Source: Gammaproteobacteria bacterium (GTDB taxonomy: Bacteria > Pseudomonadota > Gammaproteobacteria > Xanthomonadales > Wenzhouxiangellaceae). Taken from it: a stretch of DNA of 64,000 nucleotides. Positions within the stretch are counted from its first letter, which is position 1. Each line of letters begins with the position of its first letter. The DNA is taken from NCBI GenBank assembly GCA_018819105.1, contig JAHJQV010000052.1, positions 1 to 64,000 of the forward strand, given 5' to 3'. A model generated the notes under the pieces. That model was not told where the DNA came from. It ran no database searches and saw only the letters and a list, made by a program, of their open reading frames with translations. This document shows, one piece after another, positions 18,302 through 26,972 of this stretch. Position numbers and translations under genes: made by a program.

Positions 18302-20025
18302 TGGATCAAGCTGCCCTAATTGCTCAAATCGACCAGTTGCGCAGTCAGTCGCAAGAATCGTCGGTGACTGAGTTCAAAAAAAACTGGGCTTTGTCCAAGG
18401 ATATAGGCGAATACATCTCAGCCCTTGGCAACGCCGCAGTGCTGGCGGGGCTTGACAGGGCCTGGCTGATCTGGGGTATCGACAATGAAACCCATCAGGT
18501 CGTAGGCACTGCCTTCGATCCGTATTCGGCCAAAGGTGAAGGTAATCAGCCATTGATCATGTGGCTGACTCAAAAGGGTACACCACGCCCGGATTTTCAG
18601 TTTCACGTCGTAGACCATCCCGATGGTCGCGTGGTCGCGTTGGAAATCTATCCGCCCCGTACTACACCCCTTGCCTTTGCAGGCGAACGCTACATTCGCA
18701 TCGACAGCCATAAGACAAGGTTGGCACAGCATCCAGACAAGGAGGCGCGGCTGTGGGACCTGCTGGGGCAGAAACATGACTGGACCGGTGAGATTGTTCC
18801 TGGTGCCACCCTGGATGAACTCGACCCGGACGCCATTGCCGCTGCCAGAAATCGTTTTCAGGAGTATCTGATAAAAAGCGAGCCGAATTCAGAGCGGCAT
18901 GAACAGATCAAGGCAGAAGTCGGTGACTGGGATGTTCCGACGTTGCTGAACAAGGCACGCATTACCAAGCAGGGCCGGATGACTCGTTCGGCACTTTTAT
19001 TGCTCGGCCGCGATGAGGCTGCGCATTTTCTCGCACCTGCCGATGTCAAAATGACCTGGGTTCTGCGTGATGCGCACAACCGAATGGAAAGCTCGCAACA
19101 TTTCGGCATCCCTTTTCTGCTATCGACCGAGAAGGTCTTCTCCCGTATCCGAAATATCATGATCGAGCACATGCCGGATGGATCGCTGTTTCCAACGGCT
19201 GTGACTCGTTATGATGCCTGGGTAATGCGTGAGGCTCTACATAACTGTATCGCTCATCAGGACTATCGGCTTGGCGGCAAGATCAATGTGGTTGAACATC
19301 CTGACAGGCTGGTCTTCAGCAACCTTGGACAGTTTATTCCCCCCAGTGTGGAATGGATGCTGGAAAACCAATCGCCGCCAGAGCACTACCGTAATCAGTG
19401 GCTGATCGACGGCATGATTCGACTGCGCATGATCGACCAGGTCGGCAGCGGCATCCGCCGCATGTTCGAGACCCAGCGTGGGCGATTTTTCCCGCTCCCA
19501 GACTATGTCATTGATACGACTGATGTCGGCCACCCTAGAGTGGAAGTCACTATTTCCGGCACCATTCTCGATGTCAAGTACACCAGAATGTTGATGCGGC
19601 GCGATGATCTCGATTTACGCCAGGTTCTGTTGCTGGATCGGGTGCAGAAGAAAGCCGACATCTCTCCAGAAGAGGCCAAGACGCTGAAGGCCGCTAAACT
19701 CATTGAGGGTCGAGCGCCGAATTACTTCGTTTCGGCCAAGGTGGCCGACTGGACAGGCGACAAAGCCCGGTACATTCGTAATCGCGGGCTGGACGATGAG
19801 TATTACCGAAAGCTGATTATCGACTACCTGGAAAAGTACGGGCAGGCAACGCGGCAGGATATCCGGGAGCTGCTGCTGCCGAAACTGCCCGAGGTACTCG
19901 ATGAGGCGCAGAAGGGCCATAAGATCCGCAATCTGATGCAGGCCATGCGGCGCGATGGGTTGATGCGGCCTGAAGGGCCTCGGTCGAAGACAATCTGGCG
20001 ACTTGGTACTTCGGCTAAATCTTAG
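18301..20025 (+). CDS. AlbA_2 / HATPase_c_4 transcriptional-regulator-like protein
   Basis: The 574-residue protein has an N-terminal AlbA_2 domain (SSVTEFKKNWALSKDIGEYI, IWGIDNETHQVVGTAFDPY). A HATPase_c_4-like block follows (WVMREALHNCIAHQDYRLGG, DRLVFSNLGQFIPPS, GSGIRRMFETQRGR), then a winged-helix C-terminus (KLIIDYLEKYGQATRQDI). These proteins are often annotated as RecG-like or DNA-binding, and commonly lie in restriction and phage-defence operons. Their job is unproven; regulation of the operon or nucleic-acid sensing is possible. Its ATG overlaps the preceding stop (TGATG). It lies inside the split paralogous gene (17732-18301 and 20083-20670), suggesting it was a later arrival. Confidence 0.85.
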   Translation: MDQAALIAQIDQLRSQSQESSVTEFKKNWALSKDIGEYISALGNAAVLAGLDRAWLIWGIDNETHQVVGTAFDPYSAKGEGNQPLIMWLTQKGTPRPDFQFHVVDHPDGRVVALEIYPPRTTPLAFAGERYIRIDSHKTRLAQHPDKEARLWDLLGQKHDWTGEIVPGATLDELDPDAIAAARNRFQEYLIKSEPNSERHEQIKAEVGDWDVPTLLNKARITKQGRMTRSALLLLGRDEAAHFLAPADVKMTWVLRDAHNRMESSQHFGIPFLLSTEKVFSRIRNIMIEHMPDGSLFPTAVTRYDAWVMREALHNCIAHQDYRLGGKINVVEHPDRLVFSNLGQFIPPSVEWMLENQSPPEHYRNQWLIDGMIRLRMIDQVGSGIRRMFETQRGRFFPLPDYVIDTTDVGHPRVEVTISGTILDVKYTRMLMRRDDLDLRQVLLLDRVQKKADISPEEAKTLKAAKLIEGRAPNYFVSAKVADWTGDKARYIRNRGLDDEYYRKLIIDYLEKYGQATRQDIRELLLPKLPEVLDEAQKGHKIRNLMQAMRRDGLMRPEGPRSKTIWRLGTSAKS

Positions 20026-20048
20026 CTAGCGGCCATGGTTTAGCTAAG
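20021..20048. other. Inverted repeat after the AlbA_2 gene
   Basis: Perfect 8-bp arms CTTAGCTA (20021-20028) and TAGCTAAG (20041-20048) are separated by 12 nt. The left arm includes the stop codon of the 18301-20025 gene, and AAAAA follows the right arm. It marks the junction between the inserted gene and the orphan C-terminal fragment. It may be a weak hairpin or a trace of the recombination event. Confidence 0.5.
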
Positions 20049-20082
20049 AAAAATACGTAACCTATTGATTTATATGTTTTCT

Positions 20083-20670
20083 ATGAAAGTATTCAGCAAA
20101 GGGCTTAGTCAACGCAGTCGGGTGGAATTCGTCAGTCCTGGCCAGCTGCCGGACAGCTTGAGCGCTGAGGATATCCGCTGGGGCAAGACCATCCGCAACC
20201 CCACGCTGACCGAGCACGCCAGCCATATCCTGCCATACTGCGGCATGGGCAGCGGCATTCCTCGCGCTCTGGCAGCCTGGCCGCAGATCGACCTGGTGGA
20301 TGATCCGGCGGGCAACAAGTTCAGCGCTGTTGCGTGGCGACCGGAGGCGGAGTGGGCTTCTGATGCAGGTACCCCTCAAGTCACCCCTCAAGTCACCCCT
20401 CAAGTCACCCCCCAAGTCACCCCCCAAGTCACCGGGGAAGTCGAGCGATTGATGGGGGTGTTGAAAGGGGAGATGAAACGCGCCGAAATTCAGCAGCTGC
20501 TGGGTCTGAAAGATCGCAAGCACTTTCAGGAAAAATACTTGCGCCCGGCGCTTGAGGCGGGTATTGTCGAGATGACCATTCCCGATAAGCCCCTGAGCAG
20601 CCGCCAGAAATACCGTCTGACTGAGGTCGGCAAAGCTCTGCTGAAGCCCCGCAAGGCCAGGAGGGAGTAA
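20083..20670 (+). pseudogene. AlbA_2/RecG-like regulator, C-terminal fragment
   Basis: From the ATG at 20083 (MKVFSKGLSQRS) the frame gives 195 residues. They match the second half of AlbA_2/HATPase_c_4 proteins: VEFVSPGQLPDSL, NPTLTEHASHILPYCGMGSGIPRAL, a TPQV repeat linker and a winged-helix end (KDRKHFQEKYLRPAL). The N-terminal domain and about 140 middle residues are missing; the N-terminal part is at 17732-18301. Upstream starts (TTG 20065, ATG 20074) have no convincing ribosome site. It ends 4 bases before hsdR, so translation here might still feed hsdR. Confidence 0.72.
20371..20430 (+). repeat. Five tandem 12-bp units (TPQV-type linker)
   Basis: The unit is ACCCCTCAAGTC, three exact copies followed by two with C in place of T, in phase with the reading frame. 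It encodes a (TPQV)n linker between the HATPase-like and winged-helix parts. The same peptide repeat is common in this protein family and varies in number, so slipped-strand length change is expected. Confidence 0.9.
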
Positions 20671-20674
20671 CCGC

Positions 20675-23600
20675 ATGGCAAGCCGAGCCCGCCCAGAACG
20701 CCTGACACAGAATCGTGTTGTCGAACTGTTCACTCGCCCGGAGCCGGAAGGCGGGCTGGGCTATCGCAACCTGGGCGACTGGCAAAAACGCGAAAACAAC
20801 CGACCCATTGAGCCGGAGCTGCTACGCGCCAATCTGCGCGAGCGTGGCTATTCCGAGGCTCACATTTCGGCCGCCCTGCAAAAGCTGGAGGCCGCTGCGG
20901 ACGTCACCGGCGTGACGCTCTACCAGGCCAATCTACGCGCCTACAACCTGCTGCGCTACCCGGTCAAGGTGCTGCTTGCACCCGGACAGCCGCACGAAGA
21001 TGTGCATCTGATCGACTGGGAGAACCCTGTGCGCAATGACTTCGCCCTGACCGAGGAAGTCACGCTCAAGGGCGGACACGGGCGCCGGCCCGATCTGGTG
21101 CTGTATCTCAACGGGATCGCGGTGGCGGTGATCGAGCTGAAGCGCAGTTCGGTGGAGGTGGCCGACGGTGTACGCCAGCTCATCACCAACCAGGAGCCGA
21201 TCTTCAATGAGCGCTTCTTCAGCACCGTGCAGCTACTGTTCGCCGGCAGCGATTCCCAGGGGCTGCGCTACGGCACCACCGGCACGCCAGAGCAGTTTTT
21301 TGTAAAGTGGAAGGACGAGACCGGTGGCAGCGCGCCGTCTGCCGGTGTTCTGCTGGATAAACCATTGCTGCAGATGTGCGGTAAAGAGCGGCTGCTTGAC
21401 CTGATACGCAATTTCGTGATTTTCGATGCCGGCCAGAAAAAGGTACCCCGGCCGCATCAGTATTTCGGCGTCAAGGCAGCCCAGGCGCATATTTCCCAGC
21501 GCGAAGGCGGGGTGATCTGGCACACCCAGGGCAGCGGCAAGAGCATTCTTATGGTGTTGCTGGCCAAGTGGATCATGGAGCATGACCCGACGGCGCGCAT
21601 TCTGGTGGTCACAGACCGCGACGAGTTGGACAAGCAGATCGTCGGTGTGATGCGCAATGCCGGTGTAGTGGGTGAGGATGAGCCATCTCCCAGGATCAGT
21701 TCACGGTCGCAATTCGTGGAAAAGCTGGCGGCAACCACGCCCAGGCTGCTCTGCGCCCTGGTGCACAAGTTCGACCCGGGCGAGCTTACTGGCGATCCTC
21801 CGCTGACACATGGGCGCTTTTATGTGTTCGTCGACGAGTGCCACCGCACCCAGGGCGGCAAAATGAACCGGCAGATGAAACGCTGGCTGGCTGATGCCAT
21901 CTTCATCGGCTTCACCGGCACGCCTCTGTTGCGCAAGGATAAAAAAACCACGCGCGAGGTTTTCGGCACCTACATCCACACATACAAGTTTCCGGAAGCA
22001 GTGGCCGATGGCGTGGTGCTCGATCTCAAGTACGAAGCACGAGATGTGCCGCAACGGCTGACCTCGCGACAAGCCATTGATGCCTGGTTCGAGCGTAAGA
22101 CCCGCAACCTCAACAACTACCAGAAAGCGTTGCTGCGTAAGCATTGGGCGACGCTGGAACAGTTGATGAGCGCAAAAGAAAGAAAGGAGCGGATTGTTGC
22201 CGACATCATCGAGGATTTCAGCCTCAAGCCGCGCCTGAACAACAATCGCGGCACAGCCATTCTGGTGGCGGCATCCATCTATGATGCCTGCCACTACTTT
22301 CGGCTGTTCCAGCAGACTGCGTTCGGTCCGTACTGCGGCATCATTACATCTTTTGAGCCTAACCATAACGCCATTTCTCGCGAGCCGGCCAACGGCGGCG
22401 AGCGTTACAAATACAACACCTACACCCAGTATGCACTGAAAAACGGCCAGAGCACGACTCAATACGAAACAGAAATGAAACGTCGCTTTATCGAAGAGCC
22501 AGCCAACACCAAGCTTCTGATCGTTGTGAGCAAACTGCTGACCGGCTTCGACGCGCCCTCGTGCAGCTACATCTACCTGGACAACGAACTGCGCGACCAC
22601 AATCTGTTCCAGGCGATCTGTCGCACCAATCGGCTGGATGGCGATGACAAGGACTATGGCCACATCGTCGATTTCAAACAACTGTTTGGGGATGTCCAGC
22701 AGGCCATCGCCGTCTACAGCTCCGACGAACTCGATCTGGATGGCGGCGGTGCTGCTGAGAATAACGTCGAGCTGAAGGATTGGCTCAAAGAAGGCCGCAA
22801 GCAGTTGGATAGCAGCCGCGAAGCACTCAAATACCTTTGCGAACCGGTGCTGCCACCGCGCGAGATCGAAAACTATCTGTACTACTTCTGTGGTGATGCC
22901 TTCACCACAGGCGCGCTGGATGAAACCGAGCTGCTGCGGGTGACTTTCTACAAGACAGTGGCCGATTTCGTGCGTGCCTACTCTGCCATCGCACATGATC
23001 TCGATGCAGCGGGCTACTCACAGGATACGATCAGACTCCTGAAAGATGAAGTGTCATTTTTCAGCGAAATTCGTGATGCGATAAAGCGCTACTCGGGTGA
23101 AGAGCTTGACATCAAGCCTTATGAGGCGGACATGCGTCACCTGATCAACACCTATATCCAGGCTGATGCAGCCAGTAATCTGGGTATGATTAACAATTAT
23201 TCTCTGGTGGAATTGATCATCGAGACCGGTATTCACGATGCCATTGCCAAGAAACTTAATCAAAAAGGTCAATTATCAAAGAATGCGGTGGCTGAGAGCA
23301 TCATTAACAACGTGCGGAAAACCATCATACGCGAGCAGCTTACCGACCCACGATTTTACGAGCAGCTTTCCCGTTTGTTGGATGATCTGATCCGCGACTG
23401 GCGTAATCAGACGGCCAATTACAAGCAGTTCCTCACTCGGGCCGATGCGCTGATCAGAAAAATCGCAGAAGGTCACAACATCGCGGATATACCTGAACAA
23501 CTCCAAGGCAACCGCGCAGCGATGGTGATCTACAACAATTTGCAGGACATATTGAGCGATGATGATCTGTCTCGACTGGTTGCAGAAGACACGGGGGCCT

Positions 23601-23791
23601 ACTTACCGCCGAAAGTGTCTCTTGCCCTGAAACTAGATCGAGCCATGCGCGAGCAGGCACCAGCGGACTGGCGCGGCGACACGGCCAGAGAAAGTCAGGT
23701 CCTTAATGCCTTGTTTCCGATCATGGGGCGTGATCGCAAGGCGACACAGGCTGTGTTTGAACTGATCAAGAATCAGGCAAGCTATCCATGA
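20675..23791 (+). CDS. hsdR: Type I restriction endonuclease / translocase subunit
   Basis: The 1038-residue protein is full length for HsdR. The PD-(D/E)xK nuclease site is at about residues 137-158 ([18 protein letters not shown]). The superfamily 2 motor follows: Walker A TQGSGKSI near residue 283, DECHRTQ near 387 and GFTGTPL. The C-terminal helical region binds HsdM. With HsdM and HsdS it translocates and cleaves unmethylated DNA. It starts 4 bases after the AlbA C-terminal fragment and overlaps the next gene as ATGA. Separation from hsdMS by almost 5 kb of inserted genes in one operon is unusual. Confidence 0.96.
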   Translation: MASRARPERLTQNRVVELFTRPEPEGGLGYRNLGDWQKRENNRPIEPELLRANLRERGYSEAHISAALQKLEAAADVTGVTLYQANLRAYNLLRYPVKVLLAPGQPHEDVHLIDWENPVRNDFALTEEVTLKGGHGRRPDLVLYLNGIAVAVIELKRSSVEVADGVRQLITNQEPIFNERFFSTVQLLFAGSDSQGLRYGTTGTPEQFFVKWKDETGGSAPSAGVLLDKPLLQMCGKERLLDLIRNFVIFDAGQKKVPRPHQYFGVKAAQAHISQREGGVIWHTQGSGKSILMVLLAKWIMEHDPTARILVVTDRDELDKQIVGVMRNAGVVGEDEPSPRISSRSQFVEKLAATTPRLLCALVHKFDPGELTGDPPLTHGRFYVFVDECHRTQGGKMNRQMKRWLADAIFIGFTGTPLLRKDKKTTREVFGTYIHTYKFPEAVADGVVLDLKYEARDVPQRLTSRQAIDAWFERKTRNLNNYQKALLRKHWATLEQLMSAKERKERIVADIIEDFSLKPRLNNNRGTAILVAASIYDACHYFRLFQQTAFGPYCGIITSFEPNHNAISREPANGGERYKYNTYTQYALKNGQSTTQYETEMKRRFIEEPANTKLLIVVSKLLTGFDAPSCSYIYLDNELRDHNLFQAICRTNRLDGDDKDYGHIVDFKQLFGDVQQAIAVYSSDELDLDGGGAAENNVELKDWLKEGRKQLDSSREALKYLCEPVLPPREIENYLYYFCGDAFTTGALDETELLRVTFYKTVADFVRAYSAIAHDLDAAGYSQDTIRLLKDEVSFFSEIRDAIKRYSGEELDIKPYEADMRHLINTYIQADAASNLGMINNYSLVELIIETGIHDAIAKKLNQKGQLSKNAVAESIINNVRKTIIREQLTDPRFYEQLSRLLDDLIRDWRNQTANYKQFLTRADALIRKIAEGHNIADIPEQLQGNRAAMVIYNNLQDILSDDDLSRLVAEDTGAYLPPKVSLALKLDRAMREQAPADWRGDTARESQVLNALFPIMGRDRKATQAVFELIKNQASYP

Positions 23792-24507
23792 CTGAGATGC
23801 TGACTTTTGGTGAAATCAATATCACCGTAACACGCAAGGCGGTTAAAAACGTGCATCTGTCAGTCCATCCGCCTGACGGACGAGTTACACTGGTGGCACC
23901 GAAAGATACCCGCCCTGAAGTGGCTCGCGCCTACGCCATCACCAAGCTTGGATGGATACGGGCTCAGCAGGCAAAACTGAAAAGTCAGGCTCGAGAATCG
24001 TGCCGTCAGTATGTCGGGCGCGAGAGCCACTATCTCTGGGGGCGACGCTATCTATTGACAGTGGTGGAACGGGACACACCGCCCGGCGTAAGGCTGGATC
24101 ACAAGCACATCGTGATGAACGTACGTCCGGGCAGTGACCAGAACAAACGTGCTGCGGTAATGCATGCCTGGCACAAACGGCTGTTGCACAAAGCTATACC
24201 AGCCCTCATTGAAAAATGGGAACAACGGCTGTGCGTCAAGGTATCTGCATATCATCTGCAGCGCATGAAGACCAAATGGGGCAGCTGCAATCAGCTTGCC
24301 GGTAACATCAGGCTAAATACCGAACTGGTTAAAAAACCCAAGGACCTGCTTGAATACGTGATAGTACATGAAATGGCGCACTTGATTGAACCAACGCATA
24401 ACGAGCGCTTCATCAACATTTTACACCAGCATTATCCCACCTGGCGAGAGGCGCGTGATGAGCTCAATACATTGCCACTGGGCGCAGAAACCTGGCCCCG
24501 GTGGTGA
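23788..24507 (+). CDS. YgjP-like (WLM/DUF45) zinc metallopeptidase
   Basis: The 239-residue protein has the YgjP-type layout. It contains a beta-rich N-terminus ([18 protein letters not shown]), a KTKWGSCN motif, and HExxH in [19 protein letters not shown] with a downstream His as probable third zinc ligand. The family is predicted to hydrolyse peptides, but its substrates are unknown. Genes of this type often close type I restriction operons. Here its ATG overlaps the hsdR stop (ATGA), so it is made with HsdR. It is the last gene of the operon; a tamB 3'-end copy begins 18 bp further on. Confidence 0.88.
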   Translation: MTEMLTFGEINITVTRKAVKNVHLSVHPPDGRVTLVAPKDTRPEVARAYAITKLGWIRAQQAKLKSQARESCRQYVGRESHYLWGRRYLLTVVERDTPPGVRLDHKHIVMNVRPGSDQNKRAAVMHAWHKRLLHKAIPALIEKWEQRLCVKVSAYHLQRMKTKWGSCNQLAGNIRLNTELVKKPKDLLEYVIVHEMAHLIEPTHNERFINILHQHYPTWREARDELNTLPLGAETWPRW

Positions 24508-24525
24508 TCTGGTGACGATAAAACT

Positions 24526-24739
24526 CTAATCCCTGTTCTTGCGCCAGTTGATCTGCACAGCGGAGTCGCGCTGGCCTGATTCCAGGGTGACGTTCCAGTT
24601 GTCGCTGAATTCGTAACGGGCGTTGGTGACGCTGCCGTTGTCGAACAGGCCGACGCCGTGGCTGACGAACAGGCGCGGGAACAGATACAGGCCTAGTGCA
24701 CCTTCGCCGTTGCCGTGATCGATTTGCTGCCGGTGGCGA
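24526..24739 (-). repeat. Duplicate of the tamB 3' end (left copy of direct repeat)
   Basis: This 214-bp segment matches 26969-27190, the last 70 or so codons of tamB, in the same orientation, with scattered substitutions and a small in-frame gap. It starts exactly at the tamB stop codon (CTA on the plus strand) and has no start or upstream tamB sequence. The two copies flank the hipBA-like locus, as expected if an element entered at the 3' end of tamB and left or restored a copy. A frame (24526-24795) reads through it but is not a gene. Confidence 0.88.
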
Positions 24740-24824
24740 GGATGGCTTGCAACTTTATCAACACACGTTCCACTCCCGGACGGGCATGACTTCATGCGGC
24801 GAAATCATGCCATAAACCCTAACT

Positions 24825-24988
24825 AGGAGCCTGTCGGACTTAACACTGATCTACTGCAGAAAATCCGGATTGGGCCAGATTCTCCGATCTTCATCGTTGC
24901 ATAGGCACACTATTCGCCTCAAAAGATCGAAAAATCTGACTCCAACCGGCTTTCCTTCGCTACGATCGGTCAAATCCGATAGGCTCCT
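24825..24988 (-). repeat. MITE-like dispersed repeat, copy 1
   Basis: About 164 bp is bounded by imperfect inverted ends (AGGAGCCTGTCGGACTT and AAATCCGATAGGCTCCT). Its core, read on the minus strand, matches 48825-48938: GGAAAGCCGG, a CAGATTTTTC block, CTGGCCCAATCCGG and GCAGTAGATCAG recur in the same order. It encodes nothing obvious. Confidence 0.78.
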
Positions 24989-25039
24989 GGGCTATTTTAT
25001 GGCCGCAGATCAAATTGATACGGCATATGCTATAGTAGT

Positions 25040-25085
25040 GTCTTATATGTAAGACTTAAAACCCAATACGTCATACACATAAGAC
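25040..25085. promoter_or_regulatory. Candidate hipB operators
   Basis: Inverted repeat GTCTTA-TATG-TAAGAC at 25040-25055 is followed by a partial second site ending CATAAGAC at 25077-25084, just before the hipB start at 25100. HipB-type proteins autorepress through paired palindromes of this kind. Confidence 0.6.
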
Positions 25086-25099
25086 AAAATTGAAGCAAT

Positions 25100-25438
25100 A
25101 TGACCAAAGCCATCACGCGCAGCTATTCTCGCTACACCCGGCAGGCGCTGAGTCTGCTGGGCATGCTGGTGCGTAGCGGTCGCATCGAGCGGAAGATGAC
25201 AGCCCAGGAGTTGGCGAACCGGGCCGGGATTTCCCGCGATATGCTCTACCGCATCGAGAAAGGCGATCCACGCTGCGAGTTGGGAGCCACCCTTGAGGTG
25301 GCAGCGATTGTTGGCGTGACCCTGTTCGAACCCGAGTTGTCCGACCTGCAAACGCGTAGCCGGGAAACGGCCGATAAGCTCGTGTTGCTGCCCAAGGCTG
25401 TGCGCAAACCGGCCAACGAGGTCCAGGATGATTTCTAG
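25100..25438 (+). CDS. HipB-like XRE-family antitoxin/repressor
   Basis: The 112-residue protein has a helix-turn-helix at about residues 32-75 (MTAQELANRAGISRDMLYRIEKGD is the core, quoted here as MTAQELANRAG and ISRDMLYRIEKGD). It overlaps the hipA-like frame by 11 bp, the usual order for hipBA. HipB neutralises the HipA kinase and represses the operon. Palindromes lie directly upstream. The gene is intact even though its partner is interrupted, so it may now act only as a DNA-binding protein. Confidence 0.85.
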   Translation: MTKAITRSYSRYTRQALSLLGMLVRSGRIERKMTAQELANRAGISRDMLYRIEKGDPRCELGATLEVAAIVGVTLFEPELSDLQTRSRETADKLVLLPKAVRKPANEVQDDF

Positions 25439-26972
25439 CAAGTCTGCAGATCCGCTTGAAGCGTATGTCTGGATCTGGCTGCCGGAGCAGGCAGAGCCGG
25501 TAGTCGCCGGTCGTCTGGCACCGACCCCGCACGGCCTGCAATTCAATTACGGCCAAAGCTATCTGGCGCGTGACGATGCGATTTCCCTGTATTCTCCAGA
25601 ACTGCCCCTGCAGCGCGGCAGCCTGCCGCTATTGCCGGGCCTGCATATGCCTGGATGTCTGCGTGATGCCTCGCCCGATGCCTGGGGGAGACGTGTGATT
25701 ATGAATCGTTTGCTGGGTGTATCAGGCCAGGCTGCGGATACCATCGCTCTGACTGAACTATGCTATTTGCTGGCATCGGGTTCCGACCGCATTGGCGCGC
25801 TGGATTTTCAATGCTCGCCTACCGAGTATGTGCCGCGACTGTCGACGCTAGTGTACCCCGCCGGAAATACTGTGACATTCAGAGCGCGTCCTGAGGCTGC
25901 AGTACAAGACGCAATCCGTAGTGAATGGCAAGCCCTTGACAAGGATTGCAACGCCGTAATGCTGCCTCAGGTGCGCTCCCGCAGGGCGAGCCGGAAAGCA
26001 CTCATCCGCTGTGTTATGGCTCTTGGCCATGGAATGGCCATGACCTGCGAGCCATGCCGTGCGGCTAAGCACTTTCCGACTCGCTGAACGTTACAGTATT
26101 TCCGGCGGGGTACACTAGCGACGCTGAAAGAATTAATGGAATCTGCCGAACGTGTGGAAAAAGGCTTGCCACTGACACAGGCGCTGGCCCAGGCGCTACA
26201 GCATGGCACATCCATAGGCGGCGCACGACCCAAGGCACAGATCACTGATGGCGAACGCAAATACATTGCCAAGTTCTCCAGCTCCACCGACCTGTACAGT
26301 GTGGTAAAGGTCGAGTTCGTTGCTATGCGCCTGGCCGCGTTGGCGGGTATCGACGTGGCCCCGGTCAAGCTCGTCCATACCGCAGCCAGGGACGTGCTGC
26401 TGGTGGAGCGCTTTGATCGGCGCTTCACTCCAGCAGGCTGGCAACGCATGGCGATGGTGTCGTCATTGACCTTATTGGGTCTTGACGAGATGATGGCTCG
26501 CTATGCCAGCTATGCGGAGTTGGCAGAAATCATCCGCCACCGCTTTGCGCAACCGAAGCAAATGTTGCGTGAGCTGTTTGCGCGACTGACTTTTAACATC
26601 CTCTGCGGCAATACCGATGACCACGCCCGCAACCACTCGGCCTTCTGGGATGGGCAACAATTACGTTTGACACCAGCTTATGACATTTGCCCCCAGCACC
26701 GTGTCGGCAATGAGGCCACTCAGGCGATGTTGATTCGTGGCGATAATCGCCGCAGCCAACTAAAGGTGTGTGTGGACGCGGCAGACCAGTTTCTGTTAGC
26801 CGATCACGAGGCACGCAACATCATAGATGCCCAGATAGACAGCATCCGGACGCACTGGGATGCGGTGGGTGATGAAGCAGAACTCACGACAGTGGATAAG
26901 GCCCTGCTGTGGCAACGACAGTTCCTGAATCCGCATGCGTTTGAAGGTTACTCAATCAGCAATGCTGGCTAA
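25428..26972 (+). pseudogene. HipA-like Ser/Thr kinase toxin interrupted by a MITE
   Basis: Two parts in the same frame (25428-25847 and 26124-26972) make one HipA-like protein of about 420 residues once the insert is removed; the junction then reads RLST-LKELMESAERV. The N-terminal part has the HipA N-lobe (PGCLRDASPDAWGRRVIMNR). The C-terminal part holds the kinase core, with NTDDHARNHS and LTPAYDI carrying the expected catalytic and metal-binding aspartates. The insert adds 276 bp including the target duplication, a multiple of three. Only one stop (26085-26087) breaks the frame. A second ORF restarts at 26136. The stop codon overlaps that of tamB by convergent transcription. Confidence 0.9.
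25848..26118 (+). mobile_element. MITE, copy 1 (inside hipA), 271 bp
   Basis: Perfect 26-bp terminal inverted repeats occupy 25848-25873 and 26093-26118, beginning CTAGTGTACCCCGCC and ending GGCGGGGTACACTAG. The element is flanked by CGACG at 25843-25847 and 26119-26123, a 5-bp target duplication. It contains no transposase. A reading frame crosses almost all of it (CNAVMLPQVRSRRASRKALI) and is recognisable in copy 2. Confidence 0.93.

Larger units (their letters stand above)
24740..25099. other. Intergenic stretch before hipB with a dispersed repeat and operator
   Basis: This 360-bp space has no credible gene. It contains a MITE-like repeat (24825-24988), a short unassigned stretch, and palindromic sites for the downstream antitoxin (25040-25085). 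Confidence 0.6.

Noticed and set aside
20371-20430. Possible CRISPR-like direct repeats
   Set aside because: Units are contiguous 12-mers in frame with a known TPQV protein linker; there are no spacers.
12079-24507. Type II or III CBASS
   Set aside because: No E1/E2, JAB, HORMA or TRIP13-like gene in the operon.
24526-24795. 89-codon frame as a separate gene
   Set aside because: It is the tamB 3' end copied without a start or upstream domain; kept as a repeat.
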